Source: Lingula anatina (lineage: Eukaryota > Brachiopoda > Lingulata > Lingulida > Lingulidae). From it: a stretch of DNA of 64,000 bases. Numbering within the stretch: position 1 is the stretch's first letter; each line of letters opens with the position of its first letter. The notes beneath the pieces were generated by a model. That model did no database searches. It worked only from the letters and a program-made list of their open reading frames with translations, and was not told the origin of the DNA. Made by a program: the position numbers and the translations under genes. The stretch lies in NCBI RefSeq assembly GCF_001039355.2, contig NW_019775499.1:237481-301480 (forward strand). Reading direction: 5' to 3'. Shown here one piece after another: positions 48,101 through 59,300 of the stretch.

Positions 48101-51100
48101 CACAAAGATTTCCATGACTAGAAAAGGGGCATAAGTTACCACTGAAATACTGAATAAGGAAAAAGCACAACAAAGAAAACATAATTGACAGTCTATTAAA
48201 TTTGAGTATTTTGCACTGATAATCCACTGCCTTTGTCTTTAGGCTTAAAAACAAAAGAAACAATAACTTACTTCGCCACAACACAACAACACAGCTGGTG
48301 TTAGTGCTGAGGCTTTCACAGCTTCACAGCGGAATCCCAGGCTGGACATCATGTCTCTCAGAATCTCAAATCTGACATGGTTAGCTTGCTTCAAAAGTGA
48401 AAAGATATCTGCATTGATTGCCATTTCACTTGGATCCTTCTCTAGCAGAACCTGGGGTTAAGCACAAATAATAAACAAGCTTAAAGTTGTATTATGCATA
48501 CCTGAATCTTAATAGGTTATTAGGTAATCTTTATAGGTAATTAAACTGAAAAAACATGCCATCTTGAAATGCGTTTTTCTTAAATCAAAAGTTGTATTTG
48601 CTCAATATGTTTGTAGTTGTCATTAACCAAAACTAGCAAATGACTGGATTAAGGTTTTATGGCCGCAATTAGTTTTTTCATATGTGTCCTACAGAAAAAA
48701 AAAGATATACAGTCCAAATTTACTTTTAAGACAAAAGCCAAAGAATAAAAACCTGAGATAAGATGGCAGTTCCACCTGTCCTAGATTTCACAATCACAAT
48801 AGCCGGCTTTTTGGTCTTCTGGTTAAACCCAACTGTTCTCATTTCAACACTGGGTTTCACAGTCTCAGGCCTAAATGCAAACCTGGTGCATATTGTCGTC
48901 ACTTCCTTCCACGATTTATACGTCAGAGACATAATAGCTGCTGGTGCAGTCTCCACTTCTTCTTTTTCGATGAAAAAGCCATCCAAAGGACTTCCGAAAC
49001 TGAGAATATTCCCTCCTTTTTGAAAATATTCCAAGAACTCACTGTCTGTTGCGTCATAAAGTTTGTCGCTGCAAATGATGAGCAGGGCAGTGTTTTCAAT
49101 CCATGGGGTGGAGTGAACTTGGTCATGTTTCAAGTGGTATATAGCATAAGAATCTGTACTAAGGCACTGTTCAAACACAGCCTTGGCCTTCAGGAATAAC
49201 CTAGCAGAGTCCTTTTTCCCACAGTATATTAGCACATTGGGTGGTTTCACAACCAGGTTAGCTGTCCTCCCTTTGGATTTTTGAGTATGGTTGGCAGTTT
49301 TCTGTGGCCCACTGTCGTCAGTTATGAGAACCTCTGAGACCATATCTCTCAAAGAAATTTCCTCTTCTTCTTCCTCTTCTTCATCCTCCACTTCATCTTC
49401 ATTTTGGCATTTGTCCAAATTATTTTGAGTGATCATTTCTTTTACCTCATTAACTGCAAAAAGTTCTTCCTCATCTTCCTTGTCCTCTACTTTTGAACCC
49501 TCACCCTCATCATCATCAACAACAAAAGGCACTTCAGTTCTCTCCTCAACTTTGTGTAAAGATGACTTTCTTAGAGACCCTTCCCTAGAGGGGAAAGGGA
49601 AACCAGAGTTGGTCTTGCAAGGTGTGTCACTGCCTGATGAAATGATGTAATCTGTGCTGCTGTCAAATCTTAGCAAGTGTGCAGGCTGGCTGACAACTTC
49701 AACAGCTAAGGAGAATTAATAAAAAAACAAAATGAAAATTATAGTTCTTCAGTTAAAAAGACTCTGAAAAATACATTAAAAAATTATACATATGGAAAAT
49801 TTTTTTAAAGTCTAAAAATATCAAAAAGGTGTCTTTATTTCAAAAATCATAATATGAAAGAATAGAGCAAAGATCCACTTTCTTCCATTCTACTGTTTAA
49901 TTTAACTAAAAGATGTTATTTTTTAAAATATCCTTGGGTCTCACATAGCATTTCTTGTATCTCCAGAACATCTTCCATGAAGAGGCAACCCTCCACAAAA
50001 GCCTTGCCCAGAGTGGCAAACTGGTCTGGTGAACACAGGACCACCACACCAAATGGACTGCCTGATCGCCAGGCAAGAGGAATTCCATAGTCATCTACCT
50101 GTTATAATATCCATATTTATTCTCTGATAATATTTTCATTTTTACAAGCAAATTACCATCATCACTGAAACTGGTTTAAGAAATAAATAACTTTCAATTG
50201 CATTATTGCTCAAAATTAATTAATTTATCATGCTAATTTTTCTTCCACATCTACATATAAGATAATATTCAAATGGAAATAAGATTTATACAGAGCAGAT
50301 GTAGTGTGTGTGTGTGTGTGTGGGTGTTTTTTTCCTGTCATAATTAATAAAATAATCACCTTAACTCTTTTCCTCTTTGGAATGTTTCCAGCACTGACCA
50401 TGTAGGCATTTTCATCATCAGGATGAACGGTCTCTAGCAGAATGTATAGCTTGCCCGAATTTGCTGTCATTTCTGGTGTCCATGACTGACTTTTTAAGAA
50501 TGACGTCCAGCGCTGCAGGTCAACTTTTTGCTGAAATTATGTATTTCTTTGTTGATTTGAATTCTAAAAATCTGAATGGAAAACACCATCCATTTTAATG
50601 CAGATATACTGTAGTCTATGCATAGTAGCAACCTGTGCTTTTTTATGGTTCTAAACAGATTGACTTTTCTTGTGAATCTTATTTCATGTTTTCAACCTCT
50701 ATTTACAAAGAATCTGCAAAAACCCTTTCTCATCTGCAGAAATAACCAAGGCACTGGAATTTGTTCTAAAATCAATTACATGGTGTCACTCACAGAGTTA
50801 ACTTTATTGATCACCATAAAGCCAGAATGGACAATTTTATCTATAAATGCAAATCGAGCATATCACTTTCTGATGGGCAAATATAAATACAACTTCCAGA
50901 TTCAGCAAAATATATGAATAAGAAAAGGACTCTTCCCCCCCACCCCCCCCCCCAATTTAGGCATTTCACACAAAACCAAGCAACCTTTTATACCATCTTG
51001 CCATTAGAATGTTCCACATCCCTGAGATAGTACTCTCTCTCTCTCACCTTTGGATGTATCCTCACCACTTGTTTTGCATGGTCTTCTATCAGCATCTCCT

Positions 51101-51308
51101 CCGTCCATCCACGCAATGCGTGTTCCACCAGGGGAGAGAAGTGGCAAGACTCGGAGAGACTTGGAACTACCTTCTGAAGGTTCCTGAACACCAGACTCTC
51201 CTTGGCAGAGGCACATCTTTGGACCAGGCTGAAATACTTCATCTTTTGTGTTTTTTCATACCATGACTGGTATAGCCAGATGAAGATATATCCAAGCGTG
51301 ATGAACAT
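39156..51308 (-). CDS. HLCS: Holocarboxylase synthetase (biotin-protein ligase)
   Basis: Coding exons in transcript order: 51308-50994, 50530-50360, 50098-49945, 49705-48753, 48451-48272, 47865-47594, 47078-47011, 46549-46389, 44016-43902, 43259-43046 and 39327-39156. All phases join, giving 924 residues. The enzyme activates biotin with ATP and attaches it to a lysine of the mitochondrial and cytosolic carboxylases. The catalytic domain carries the biotinyl-AMP loop GRGENTW (705-711) and KWPND (765-769). The C-terminal cap ends with [14 protein letters not shown], close to the human end. Residues about 368-458 match the HLCS N-terminal amidotransferase-like domain ([11 protein letters not shown]). 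Residues 277-330 are very acidic. The N-terminus is hydrophobic ([13 protein letters not shown]), and an in-frame stop lies 15 bases upstream, which fixes the start. The last intron is 3.7 kb. Confidence 0.96.
39328..43045 (-). other. HLCS intron 10, with a complex block at about 40850-41700
   Basis: The first third (39.3-40.8 kb) is extremely AT-rich and featureless. From about 40850 to 41700 composition changes abruptly to mixed, non-repetitive sequence with TTAATCATC, TGACAG/TGACAGG cores and an inverted SOX-type pair (AACAAAGGTTATTGTTG, 41239-41255). This looks like a conserved non-coding or enhancer block rather than decaying intron. A further block lies at 41880-42120. Confidence 0.45.
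44017..46388 (-). other. HLCS intron 8, holding a palindromic element and a complex block
   Basis: Besides the inverted repeat at 44954-45058, the part from about 45300 to 46060 is non-repetitive. It is dotted with homeodomain-type TAATTA/ATTAAT cores and a TGACAG motif, and may be regulatory. Two small inverted repeats lie at 44563-44600 (TGGTCAGC / GCTGACCA) and 44609-44630 (TTGACCA / TGGTCAA). Confidence 0.4.
44954..45058. repeat. Long near-perfect palindrome (foldback element) in HLCS intron 8
   Basis: Two arms of about 50 bases are inverted copies with only a few mismatches around a short GGCCC centre near 45005. Each arm is itself made of the subrepeat CCTATAGGATC, and the outer ends are runs of A and T flanking GTC/GAC. 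It would fold into a strong hairpin. No clear target-site duplication is seen. Confidence 0.85.
50304..50322. repeat. (GT)n microsatellite in HLCS intron 2
   Basis: Short GT run next to a T-rich tract, about 40 bases beyond the exon 2 donor. Confidence 0.9.
50935..50953. repeat. Poly(C) tract in HLCS intron 1
   Basis: Eighteen C residues with one A interruption, just downstream (on the gene's strand) of the exon 1 donor. Confidence 0.95.
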
Positions 51309-51348
51309 GTTGTATTTCTTCTAGCTCAACTCTGCCACGGTGGTTATC
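51309..51348 (-). other. HLCS 5' UTR portion of the first coding exon
   Basis: A good acceptor (TTTTTTCCCCACAAG) ends next to 51348 on the minus strand, so translation starts about 40 bases into this exon. An upstream non-coding exon probably ends at 51910, where the minus strand reads CAG|GTGAGG. Confidence 0.6.
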
Positions 51349-52690
51349 CTTGTGGGGAAAAAACATAAAATTAATGTGGAAGTGAACACAAATACTACTA
51401 GTCGGTGCGAAAAGTGCTTCCGTAAAAATCAATACTCAGGAGCATATAATTGCTCGATATTTAGATTTTCAAGGCAGACTCCCTTCCAACATTGGATTGT
51501 TTGTGTATCATGATATCAGGTATGTCCCCAGGGAATTTGAAAATCGATTCCTCTTCTAATAACACTGAAATAAAATAGATATTTTACACCAGTTTTCACC
51601 CAAATGAAACCAAATTAACTACTTGGCTCGCTTATGCACATACGTGCACCACATCATTCAAGTTGAAAAGCAAACTGATAAACATACAAATTTGAATTTC
51701 AGTTTTGATCGACTCCTTAATTTGAAAGTCTACTTACTTTGCGCCTGTTTAATTATTGAGTGTTAAAAAAAAAAAGAATACCACCTACACAAACACAGCA
51801 ATGCACCCATTCACCAGTGTATTATATCATATAAATTCACCTTAAAATATAAAACTTAAGTACGCTCTTTATCTTATTATAATGAGACCCTGCGGGATAA
51901 TCTCCTCACCTGATTCCATGTTCCTGGAAAATTGAGTTCATTCATCCCACTCAATGAGCTACATCATTGTGGTGATATTGATTACCACAGTTCTACAAGC
52001 TGGAAAAGAATGGATACAAACACAAAATAAGCATCAAGCGTGTTCTAAGAAAATAAATAAAGTTATTTGACAACCATCAAGCTCATAACGACTGACGAAT
52101 TGATTAAATGAAATGTCAGAAACACCAGGTAACTGAAGATTGCTTAAGAGTCATCATAGGGATGTGTGCTATCAATTCTGTAAGCAATGGAAATTCTAAC
52201 AAAGATTACTTGGCCATGCATTTTGTCATTTTTTTCTTTCTTCTTTAGTTCTTTAACTTGACTTTAGTCTTTTAAAATTAACATGCAAGTTTCAATCTGC
52301 CTCGTTATGTTTCTTCCGTCCCTTCCCTTTCTCCTATTATTCATCTAGTGCTAAACAGGCACTGCAAGTTGGGATGCTTTGTATAGAATACAAATACTTT
52401 AGCTTCAAAGGAATCCAATTTACTTCTTCGTTAAATTTTACGGAAAATAAGTGTTTTAAAAGCTTTGATAATGAAATTAAATTTTGGTGCAGAACTTCTC
52501 AATTTGGGCATACAGCAGCTTCAAGAAAACCAATATTAGACAGGACGGCATCACCAAGATAATAAAACATTGTTTTATACATATTTGCATAAAGCCATTT
52601 TTGTTTATCAAGGTCCTTAACTTAATGAAAATTTAACCATAGACATTTTTCATGCAAACAATGACAGCAAATCTTCTTTTGTAAAATGCC
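51349..52690. other. HLCS 5' intron, leader exon and promoter, then intergenic DNA
   Basis: The candidate HLCS leader exon starts at 51910 and extends upward for an unknown length; its promoter should lie near 52000-52200. No TATA box or CpG-rich patch is obvious. The remainder to the poly(A) signal of the next gene is AT-rich and unremarkable. Confidence 0.4.
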
Positions 52691-52696
52691 TTTATT
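52691..52696 (-). terminator. Candidate polyadenylation signal of the SOCS-box gene
   Basis: AATAAA on the minus strand, about 390 bases beyond the stop codon at 53089. Confidence 0.5.
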
Positions 52697-53088
52697 ACAT
52701 TGCACAAAATGGAAGGAAATGTTATACACAAAAGTATGGGAAGAACAAGGTGATGTCTTAAAATCCAGTGTTTGTGTGCAAAATTACCAAGAAAAAACAA
52801 CAACAGTTAAAAATATTTGACACAAAATTTTGATTTTGGCCCATTTTTATGATTTTTCTACCATGGTAATGGAAAACATGAAAAAATAATCAAATACTGT
52901 CAGCATAAATATTTGAACATTATTTGTTAGTTACAAAAAACATCAAAAATATAATTAAATCACAGGAAGTCCAATAACAACTCTGGAAGTGGCATCGGTA
53001 TAAATCATAAAACTATCACTCAAAGACTGACAAAGTTAAAACTTTCCACAATACATGTAAGTTACCCTGTAAACTCCTACATTTCGTT

Positions 53089-54372
53089 CTAATCATCATA
53101 AATGGGAGAAAACCTAAGAAAGTCCAACAATAACTTGGGAAGTGGCAGTTTATCAATCATCCCAATATATGTGTGTGAGACGATAACACTGCGACATATA
53201 TCTCTCAGTTTCATCCTATTTTGTTGGTAAGGTATCTTGTACACTGTAACGCCCCAGATGCGTAATATGCGTGAAGACTGCCTTGTGGTATGACTCTTAT
53301 CACAGTTTAGCCTATATACGCCAAACGCATTGCAAGATGCTGAAAATGTTACCATACTACATAAAAGTGATTTTGCTGGATGGCAATGCGGAACTCTTCC
53401 TAGTGGCAAAAGACGTTCTGAATCGTGAAGATAAATTACACTTTCTCCCGAGCAGGTGCGTGTGTTGAGCAATATACAGGTACCCTGGGGATGAAACTGG
53501 ATTTCAACAGGGGTGTCGACTAGGTCAAGGTAACACAGAATCTGCTTTTCTTTTATATCATAAGTTAACAAAGTCCTGCTGAATGATTCCTCTCTAAAGC
53601 AGCCATACATAGAAATTCTCTTATAAGAATACAGAGGATTGAAGCTCAGCCCATAGTCTATTATGCTCTGATACATAAAAGATATATCAGTTGTTTGGTC
53701 TAAAATCCACATTTGGGATTCCTTAAACTTGATGCACTTAAAGTTGGTTTTCATGTACAAGGGTGTTAAGGTGAGGGGGGAGGTAGAAGGAAGATCCTCA
53801 TCAAACTGAACAATAAACACAGTTGCTCCTGGACTGATATAACAGAACACTTTCCTGTTGGTTGAAAATGGAGAGTATTCATCACTCATATCAAACACAC
53901 CTAGTTGTAAATTCTGGGACAAATCGTAGAAAATCAGTTCTGTTGATTCCAAGACATTAATATTGCACATAAGAACAATCACAGTTTCAGTATAGGCCAC
54001 TACATCCACTTGGATTTCCTTCAACTTCACCTTCCCAAAATTATGTGCATTAAGTTTCACATCTCTAGTTCTATTGGCATGAACATTGCAGATTTCTACC
54101 AACAAGGTATTGCCACGGCTCTTTACTGGTTTTACTTTGTAGGCAGACTTGTAGCGGGTTCCAGTATGGTTTCTTTTCTTGTAACCTAGCCAGTGGTATT
54201 GCTCATAATGGCAAACTTTGCTTGGGAATCCAGGGGCAAAACCCAGAGTTTGACCTCTGTTGGATGTCCATTCGGTCAGAGAACATTCTTCAGATTTAGT
54301 GGTCAGTTCTGGTACTGCTTGAAAGTCTGATGCAGATACTTGGACTGATGAACTGGACACCCTTGCACCCAT
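53089..54372 (-). CDS. SOCS-box protein with probable beta-propeller and N-myristoylation signal
   Basis: Single coding exon, 427 residues. The C-terminus is a clear SOCS box: BC-box LRDICRSVI (389-397, pattern LxxxCxxxI) for Elongin C, then the Cul5 motif LPLPKLLLDFL (409-419). Such proteins are substrate receptors of Cullin-5 ubiquitin ligases. The N-terminus, MGARVSSS, fits the N-myristoylation pattern (Gly2, Ser6), suggesting membrane attachment. The middle has WD40-like strands, for example LLTYDIKEKQILCYLDL followed by IQFHPQGT, as in beta-propellers, but no canonical repeats can be counted. It is not WSB1/2 by eye, and no vertebrate orthologue is recognised. An acceptor just before the ATG (CTTTTTTTCAAG) and a donor at 54727 (CAG|GTATAAG) imply a non-coding first exon. 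The substrate is unknown. Confidence 0.85.
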   Translation of the reverse strand: MGARVSSSSVQVSASDFQAVPELTTKSEECSLTEWTSNRGQTLGFAPGFPSKVCHYEQYHWLGYKKRNHTGTRYKSAYKVKPVKSRGNTLLVEICNVHANRTRDVKLNAHNFGKVKLKEIQVDVVAYTETVIVLMCNINVLESTELIFYDLSQNLQLGVFDMSDEYSPFSTNRKVFCYISPGATVFIVQFDEDLPSTSPLTLTPLYMKTNFKCIKFKESQMWILDQTTDISFMYQSIIDYGLSFNPLYSYKRISMYGCFREESFSRTLLTYDIKEKQILCYLDLVDTPVEIQFHPQGTCILLNTRTCSGESVIYLHDSERLLPLGRVPHCHPAKSLLCSMVTFSASCNAFGVYRLNCDKSHTTRQSSRILRIWGVTVYKIPYQQNRMKLRDICRSVIVSHTYIGMIDKLPLPKLLLDFLRFSPIYDD

Positions 54373-56343
54373 CCTTGAAAAAAAGATATATATGAGAAGA
54401 TATTTATAACCATTGCCATTAAAATGAGTATGGTAAAATTTGGACCAAATTCTTTTTTACTGATAAATTCCAGCTTATATCACTGTTGTTCTACACTGGA
54501 AGGCCCAAAGAGAAACATTACATGTTGTTAAGAGTGCTTGAAAAAACTCAGATTGGATGTGTGTAAATCCTTGAGTGCTTGGCATGATAAATGTAACTAA
54601 TATTTCATTTTCTTCTGAGTAAAATAAATACTTATCTTAAGTAAGTTTAGTCATGTTAAACTACAAAGTTAAAATAGAAGCAAATTTAACCAAAACCCAT
54701 CTTAATTCATCAGAAAAGAACTTATACCTGTATTTTAGGGAGATACATCCTTCTTGTTGTCCATAGCAATAAACTTAAATTGCGTAAACTACTCCCGCAT
54801 ACCAGCATCGGTCTGTTTTCTCTGTCTCTTGTAATCTAGTTCACATCAACAATACCGAACCGCTGTACAGCCGCTTTTAAAATAAGTAAACACATTGCGC
54901 AACAAACGAGAACTTGCATGAGTACGTGTTTCAAGAAGCTGCTCGTGAGATATCTCTCGGCTTTTGACATTTGTTCAAGTGAATTATATTGTTTAATATA
55001 AATAGATTTTCACGGTTACATATCAAATTAATGTGATGTGTTTTAAATATTTAAGCGCAGGGATTTAACTTAACTGCATTAACATTAGTGTCGAGTCGAA
55101 CGAGGTCATGTGTACGTTGCCATTGTTGGAGTGCAGCGGCCTACCTTCATGAATTGGTATATTAAAACAAACGGAAATGTAGGTGTCCGACCGCTCTGCA
55201 GAATGTCTGTTATTGCAGTGTGTTTTGTAACAAGCACTCGCTATTCTGAAGACAATCTAGTATATTCTTGATCTTTTTAATGACGTACATTTAACAAAGA
55301 TTTTTTTTCCCGGTGCATGCCCTTGAGAAACTGATGCAAACACGCTGCAACTTACCGCTGGCCAAATAACTGACTAAAATTAGGTCGATATTATTTCGCC
55401 ACTTTTTAAATAATTATATCAGAATATTGTTCTGTCAGTGATTACACTGTCAAGGGGTAGAAAATTGATATTAACCACTCATGTTACCACTTTTTAAACG
55501 GTCATATAACAGAACAAGCTGCTAAAATGATTTTATGCGAACTACTTCTAGGAAGTCGTAGGACTACCTTTAGAAACCCCTAAGTTGCTAGGTCGGCGGT
55601 AAATAAAGATGCTGAGCTAGCACAGTTTCTGTAGGTGATGCATTGGTTGTGCAACCTCCTACATATAAATCGACCGGTAAAGTCAAAATATCAGAATTGG
55701 TAGAGAACGTCAGCAGCAATATATCGAAAACTGTAATGTGAAATCAGTCGAATTAGTACAGGTAAGGACGACCGGCTACATCCGAGAATTTTAGTTACTA
55801 GTACTGTAGCAGACGAAATGTTTGAGTCGCAACTCAAATAATGCACGATGGCTTTCTGTAAAAGCATTGAGGCATAGATCTAGAACAAAGTCGGTACATA
55901 ACTTATTTAAGAAAAACATTGGAAATCAATGCAGAAGTACTAGTATACCAAAATCTATATATACCCTGTACAATTTTGATAATTATAACGTTCATAAGAT
56001 TGAACAATCTAAACCAGGAAATGATACATTTCTATGCTGTTATCTGGAGTCTTGTATCTGGAGTCGCATTAGATGGCACACTAGAGTTAATTTGATTACT
56101 AGTTGGAAACTAATGTTTCTTAAAGAAAATATTAATTTTGTTTTATAAAACAAAGCAAGTGGCAAAGTTGTAACATGCACATGAAGTTTACTAGTAAGTT
56201 CATTTTGTGCTACCAGTTGATGTTGGATTATAAAAATTATGAAGGGAAGATGTGCACTGTATTACAGGCAAAAAATAATGTTAAATCTTTTATGTATATT
56301 TTTTGTATGTGAATTTTATAAAGACTTCTTTATCTTTACATAG
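54373..56343. promoter_or_regulatory. Divergent promoter region between the SOCS-box gene and the RG-vWA gene
   Basis: On the left, a non-coding exon of the SOCS-box gene probably ends at 54728. On the right, a non-coding exon of the RG-vWA gene probably ends at 55761 (ACAG|GTAAGG), joining an acceptor at 56343 (TCTTTACATAG). About 1 kb (54750-55760) must therefore contain both start sites, a head-to-head arrangement. No TATA box is seen. A 108-codon open frame at 55822-56148 lacks an ATG start and is probably intronic. Confidence 0.5.
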
Positions 56344-56367
56344 GTAAGATAGAACACAATATTAATC

Positions 56368-59300
56368 ATGCCAAACAGAGGAAGAGGAAGAGGGCGCGGT
56401 AGAGGACGTGGTGGTGGTAGGGGTGGGCGTGGAAGAGGTAGAGGACGTGGACAACAGCCTGCCAAAACCCCACAAGATGAAGTTAAAGATGTAATTTTAG
56501 ACATTGATAAGGATATCAAAGAGTATTTTGTGGGAACTGCAACCATTGATCAGCATTATGATGCACAAGAAAAGAATTGTAACCGTTATGTTGCAGGAAT
56601 GGCAGTTATGCAGAGGAATGGGGTGGAGATCTCTCAAAGTGAGCACATTTTGATTTGATACTGTAATGGTCATGTTTGTCATGAATCATGAGAAAAATGG
56701 GTTATCTTGAATCTATCAAATGTTTATCTGCTTTATGTTAGTAAAACATGAACTCCACATATAACAGACCTGACATTGGATATGATAATGGATCTTGCCA
56801 TTTGGATTGCATGTATGATTTTATATCTCTTGAAAACTGTCATGTTAATGTATTGTGTATTTATTTTTCAATTTTTAACAATTTTTTTATTGCAGAACCC
56901 TTAATTGTTGTTGTATGTAAAAATTAGAAAAAGTATGACACATTTTTTGACCAGCAATATTTATCTTTCTCTAGATGCCCGGATAAGAGCATTAGCAGCA
57001 GCATGGGCAAGAAAGGATTTTGCTCTTGCGGATTCTTTTTTAAAGAACACAGACAACTTTGGTCTAATTGAAGTGCTAAAGGCATTAACTCTGCTAGACA
57101 GTTCTCGAAAAATACGTGTAGAAGAGAAAAAGTTGAAGCGGCTCCATATACAGCAGTGTAAACCAAAACCAAAAACCCTTGGAAAGGTCAAGGCAGAGAT
57201 TAACAATTTGACTGAAAATAAACCAAAGGTAACAGAATAATGTTTGTTGTAAATGAATATTTTGAATGTTTGACATATGCTTTTCTTACTTTGGAAAAAC
57301 ATGAAATCTGTCAGAGATGGTTTTTATTTATTTTACTTAGTTTCTGTTGTGAATAAAAATGGTATAAAACTAGAAATATTATGATTGTCATGTTTGAATA
57401 AGAAAAGATACTTAAAACAATTTGTTTAACTTTCTTTTTTTTTTTTTTTTTTTTTTTTTTGCATAGGAGAAGGTTTTGGCTCTTTTTTTGCAACCTGTAA
57501 AATATAATCATAAATTATTAAAACCATTGTCTATTTCTATGATTTTTCTGTCTATTTTTTACTAGATGGGCTCAGCAAGTGGAGCATTATGCAAGCGCTT
57601 GAAGAAATGGGTGAGACAACTCTCGAAAGATGAGCTAGAATTTTATGCACTGCACTTCCCAACAGACCCCTGGAAAAAACTAGCTGACGTATGCCATTTC
57701 AACCCAAAGAAGGTACACCATAATCCCATATAAATATTTCAATAACAGGCTTTAATTTTTCTTAACATTAAGCCTTGTAAGTTATGTGGTACAGACCTCA
57801 GAAATGAAAGTTATGTTTGAAAAATATTTTTGAGCTCATTAACCATATTTAGTCTTTGCCAGTCTTTAAGCTAATTTTAGTTTCCTCCAAAAGAGATTTT
57901 TTTGGTTATGGTAACATAATCTTACCCCAGGGGCAGATTTAGGCTGTCTTCTGGGTCTTCCAGAAGACGGTCAGATTTTCAAGCTTACACTGAAGGGTAT
58001 TTATTTTTTGCCGTCAGAAGACTGTTGATCCATCCTCCATTTTTGACAAAGATAATTTGGAAGACTGTCAGATAATATCTCTGGATCCGCCCCGTACCCT
58101 ACCATCAATATTAAATTTCAATTATTTGTTAGTAAGGGTAATGACTGATAATTAGTAAATTGAATTTTCTTCCTCAGGACTTCCCTAATTTGCCTTGGTT
58201 TCTACCATTTTGCTATGGGGGACCTGCCCCAGAGGAGTCCATGGTGTTTAGGTGCAAAGAGGTGACTGCAGAAAACGTCAATTCGCTCATCATGGAATTT
58301 GACATCCCTTACACTCATCTTAAAGACCAGAAGAATATGCTCTCAGTGGAATCAAAAGCAAGGATTGCCAAGTACACACCAAAGATTGACACTTTGCTAT
58401 GGTAATTTGAAATATTATGATATGTGAAACTTAGTTCACAGTGCCAAAAATTTATGTAAATAGTATCAAAATTATTATTATTATTTGTAACAAATAGATT
58501 TCTGGATAAGAAATGGCATGACATTGGATGAAGTATACTAGTAAAGTTGGAGTTTTGGCAGTTCACATTTCTTTGATCAGTGATGGTAAATTTTCAGTAT
58601 ATGATGCAAATAATAAAATATGAACTGCTAACATGAATTTGACTTTTTATGAAGTATCGTAATCCTGTTTTACTAGGTACTATGAAGACTTGGAATGTGA
58701 AGAGGTTGACAAAATCATAGAAGCTAGATTGACAGCTGGAGAGCAAGTTACCCTGAACTATGGGAAACTGATGGAGAGATTACTGAAATTCAAAATAATG
58801 CGTGAAAATACAAATACCAGAGTGGACGACTGGGGTGGCGGAGATGACTGGGGCTCTGAGCCAGTGAAAACTGAAACTCCTGTCACTGTTAGCAATCGTG
58901 CAATGTTCATTGAGCGTCTGATACCATTGGCTCAAAAACAGTTGGAAGGATTAAGGTACATAAGTAATATTGAACTTATTTGCTGTAATCTAAAATAGGG
59001 TAGGATAGTTATTGCATGTGTGTAGAATTTTTTTTAAATGATGGTTGTCATTTTAACATTCCTCTGCCATCAGGAATTGGATGATTAATAATGAAAATAT
59101 TTAAATTTTTTTCTGTATGTTAATTAATCATATAAAGACTTCTGAATTTCAAGAAAAAACTGAGTGACCAAATGAATAGATAGAAGATGACATTTTTTAT
59201 AATGGCTAGGCAGGGTTGCCATGTAACAACGGTCTTGTCATTCTCATTTATGTCATATATTGCAGCCTTCCTTTGGAGCAACCAATTGTTGTGATTGGTG

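Noticed and set aside
49906-50094. Minus-strand open frame overlapping HLCS exon 3
   Set aside because: Wrong frame; the correct frame ([14 protein letters not shown]) joins in phase to both neighbouring exons.
55822-56148. 108-codon open frame upstream of the RG-vWA gene
   Set aside because: Begins at TTG, has AT-rich composition, and lies in the predicted leader intron between donor 55762 and acceptor 56343.
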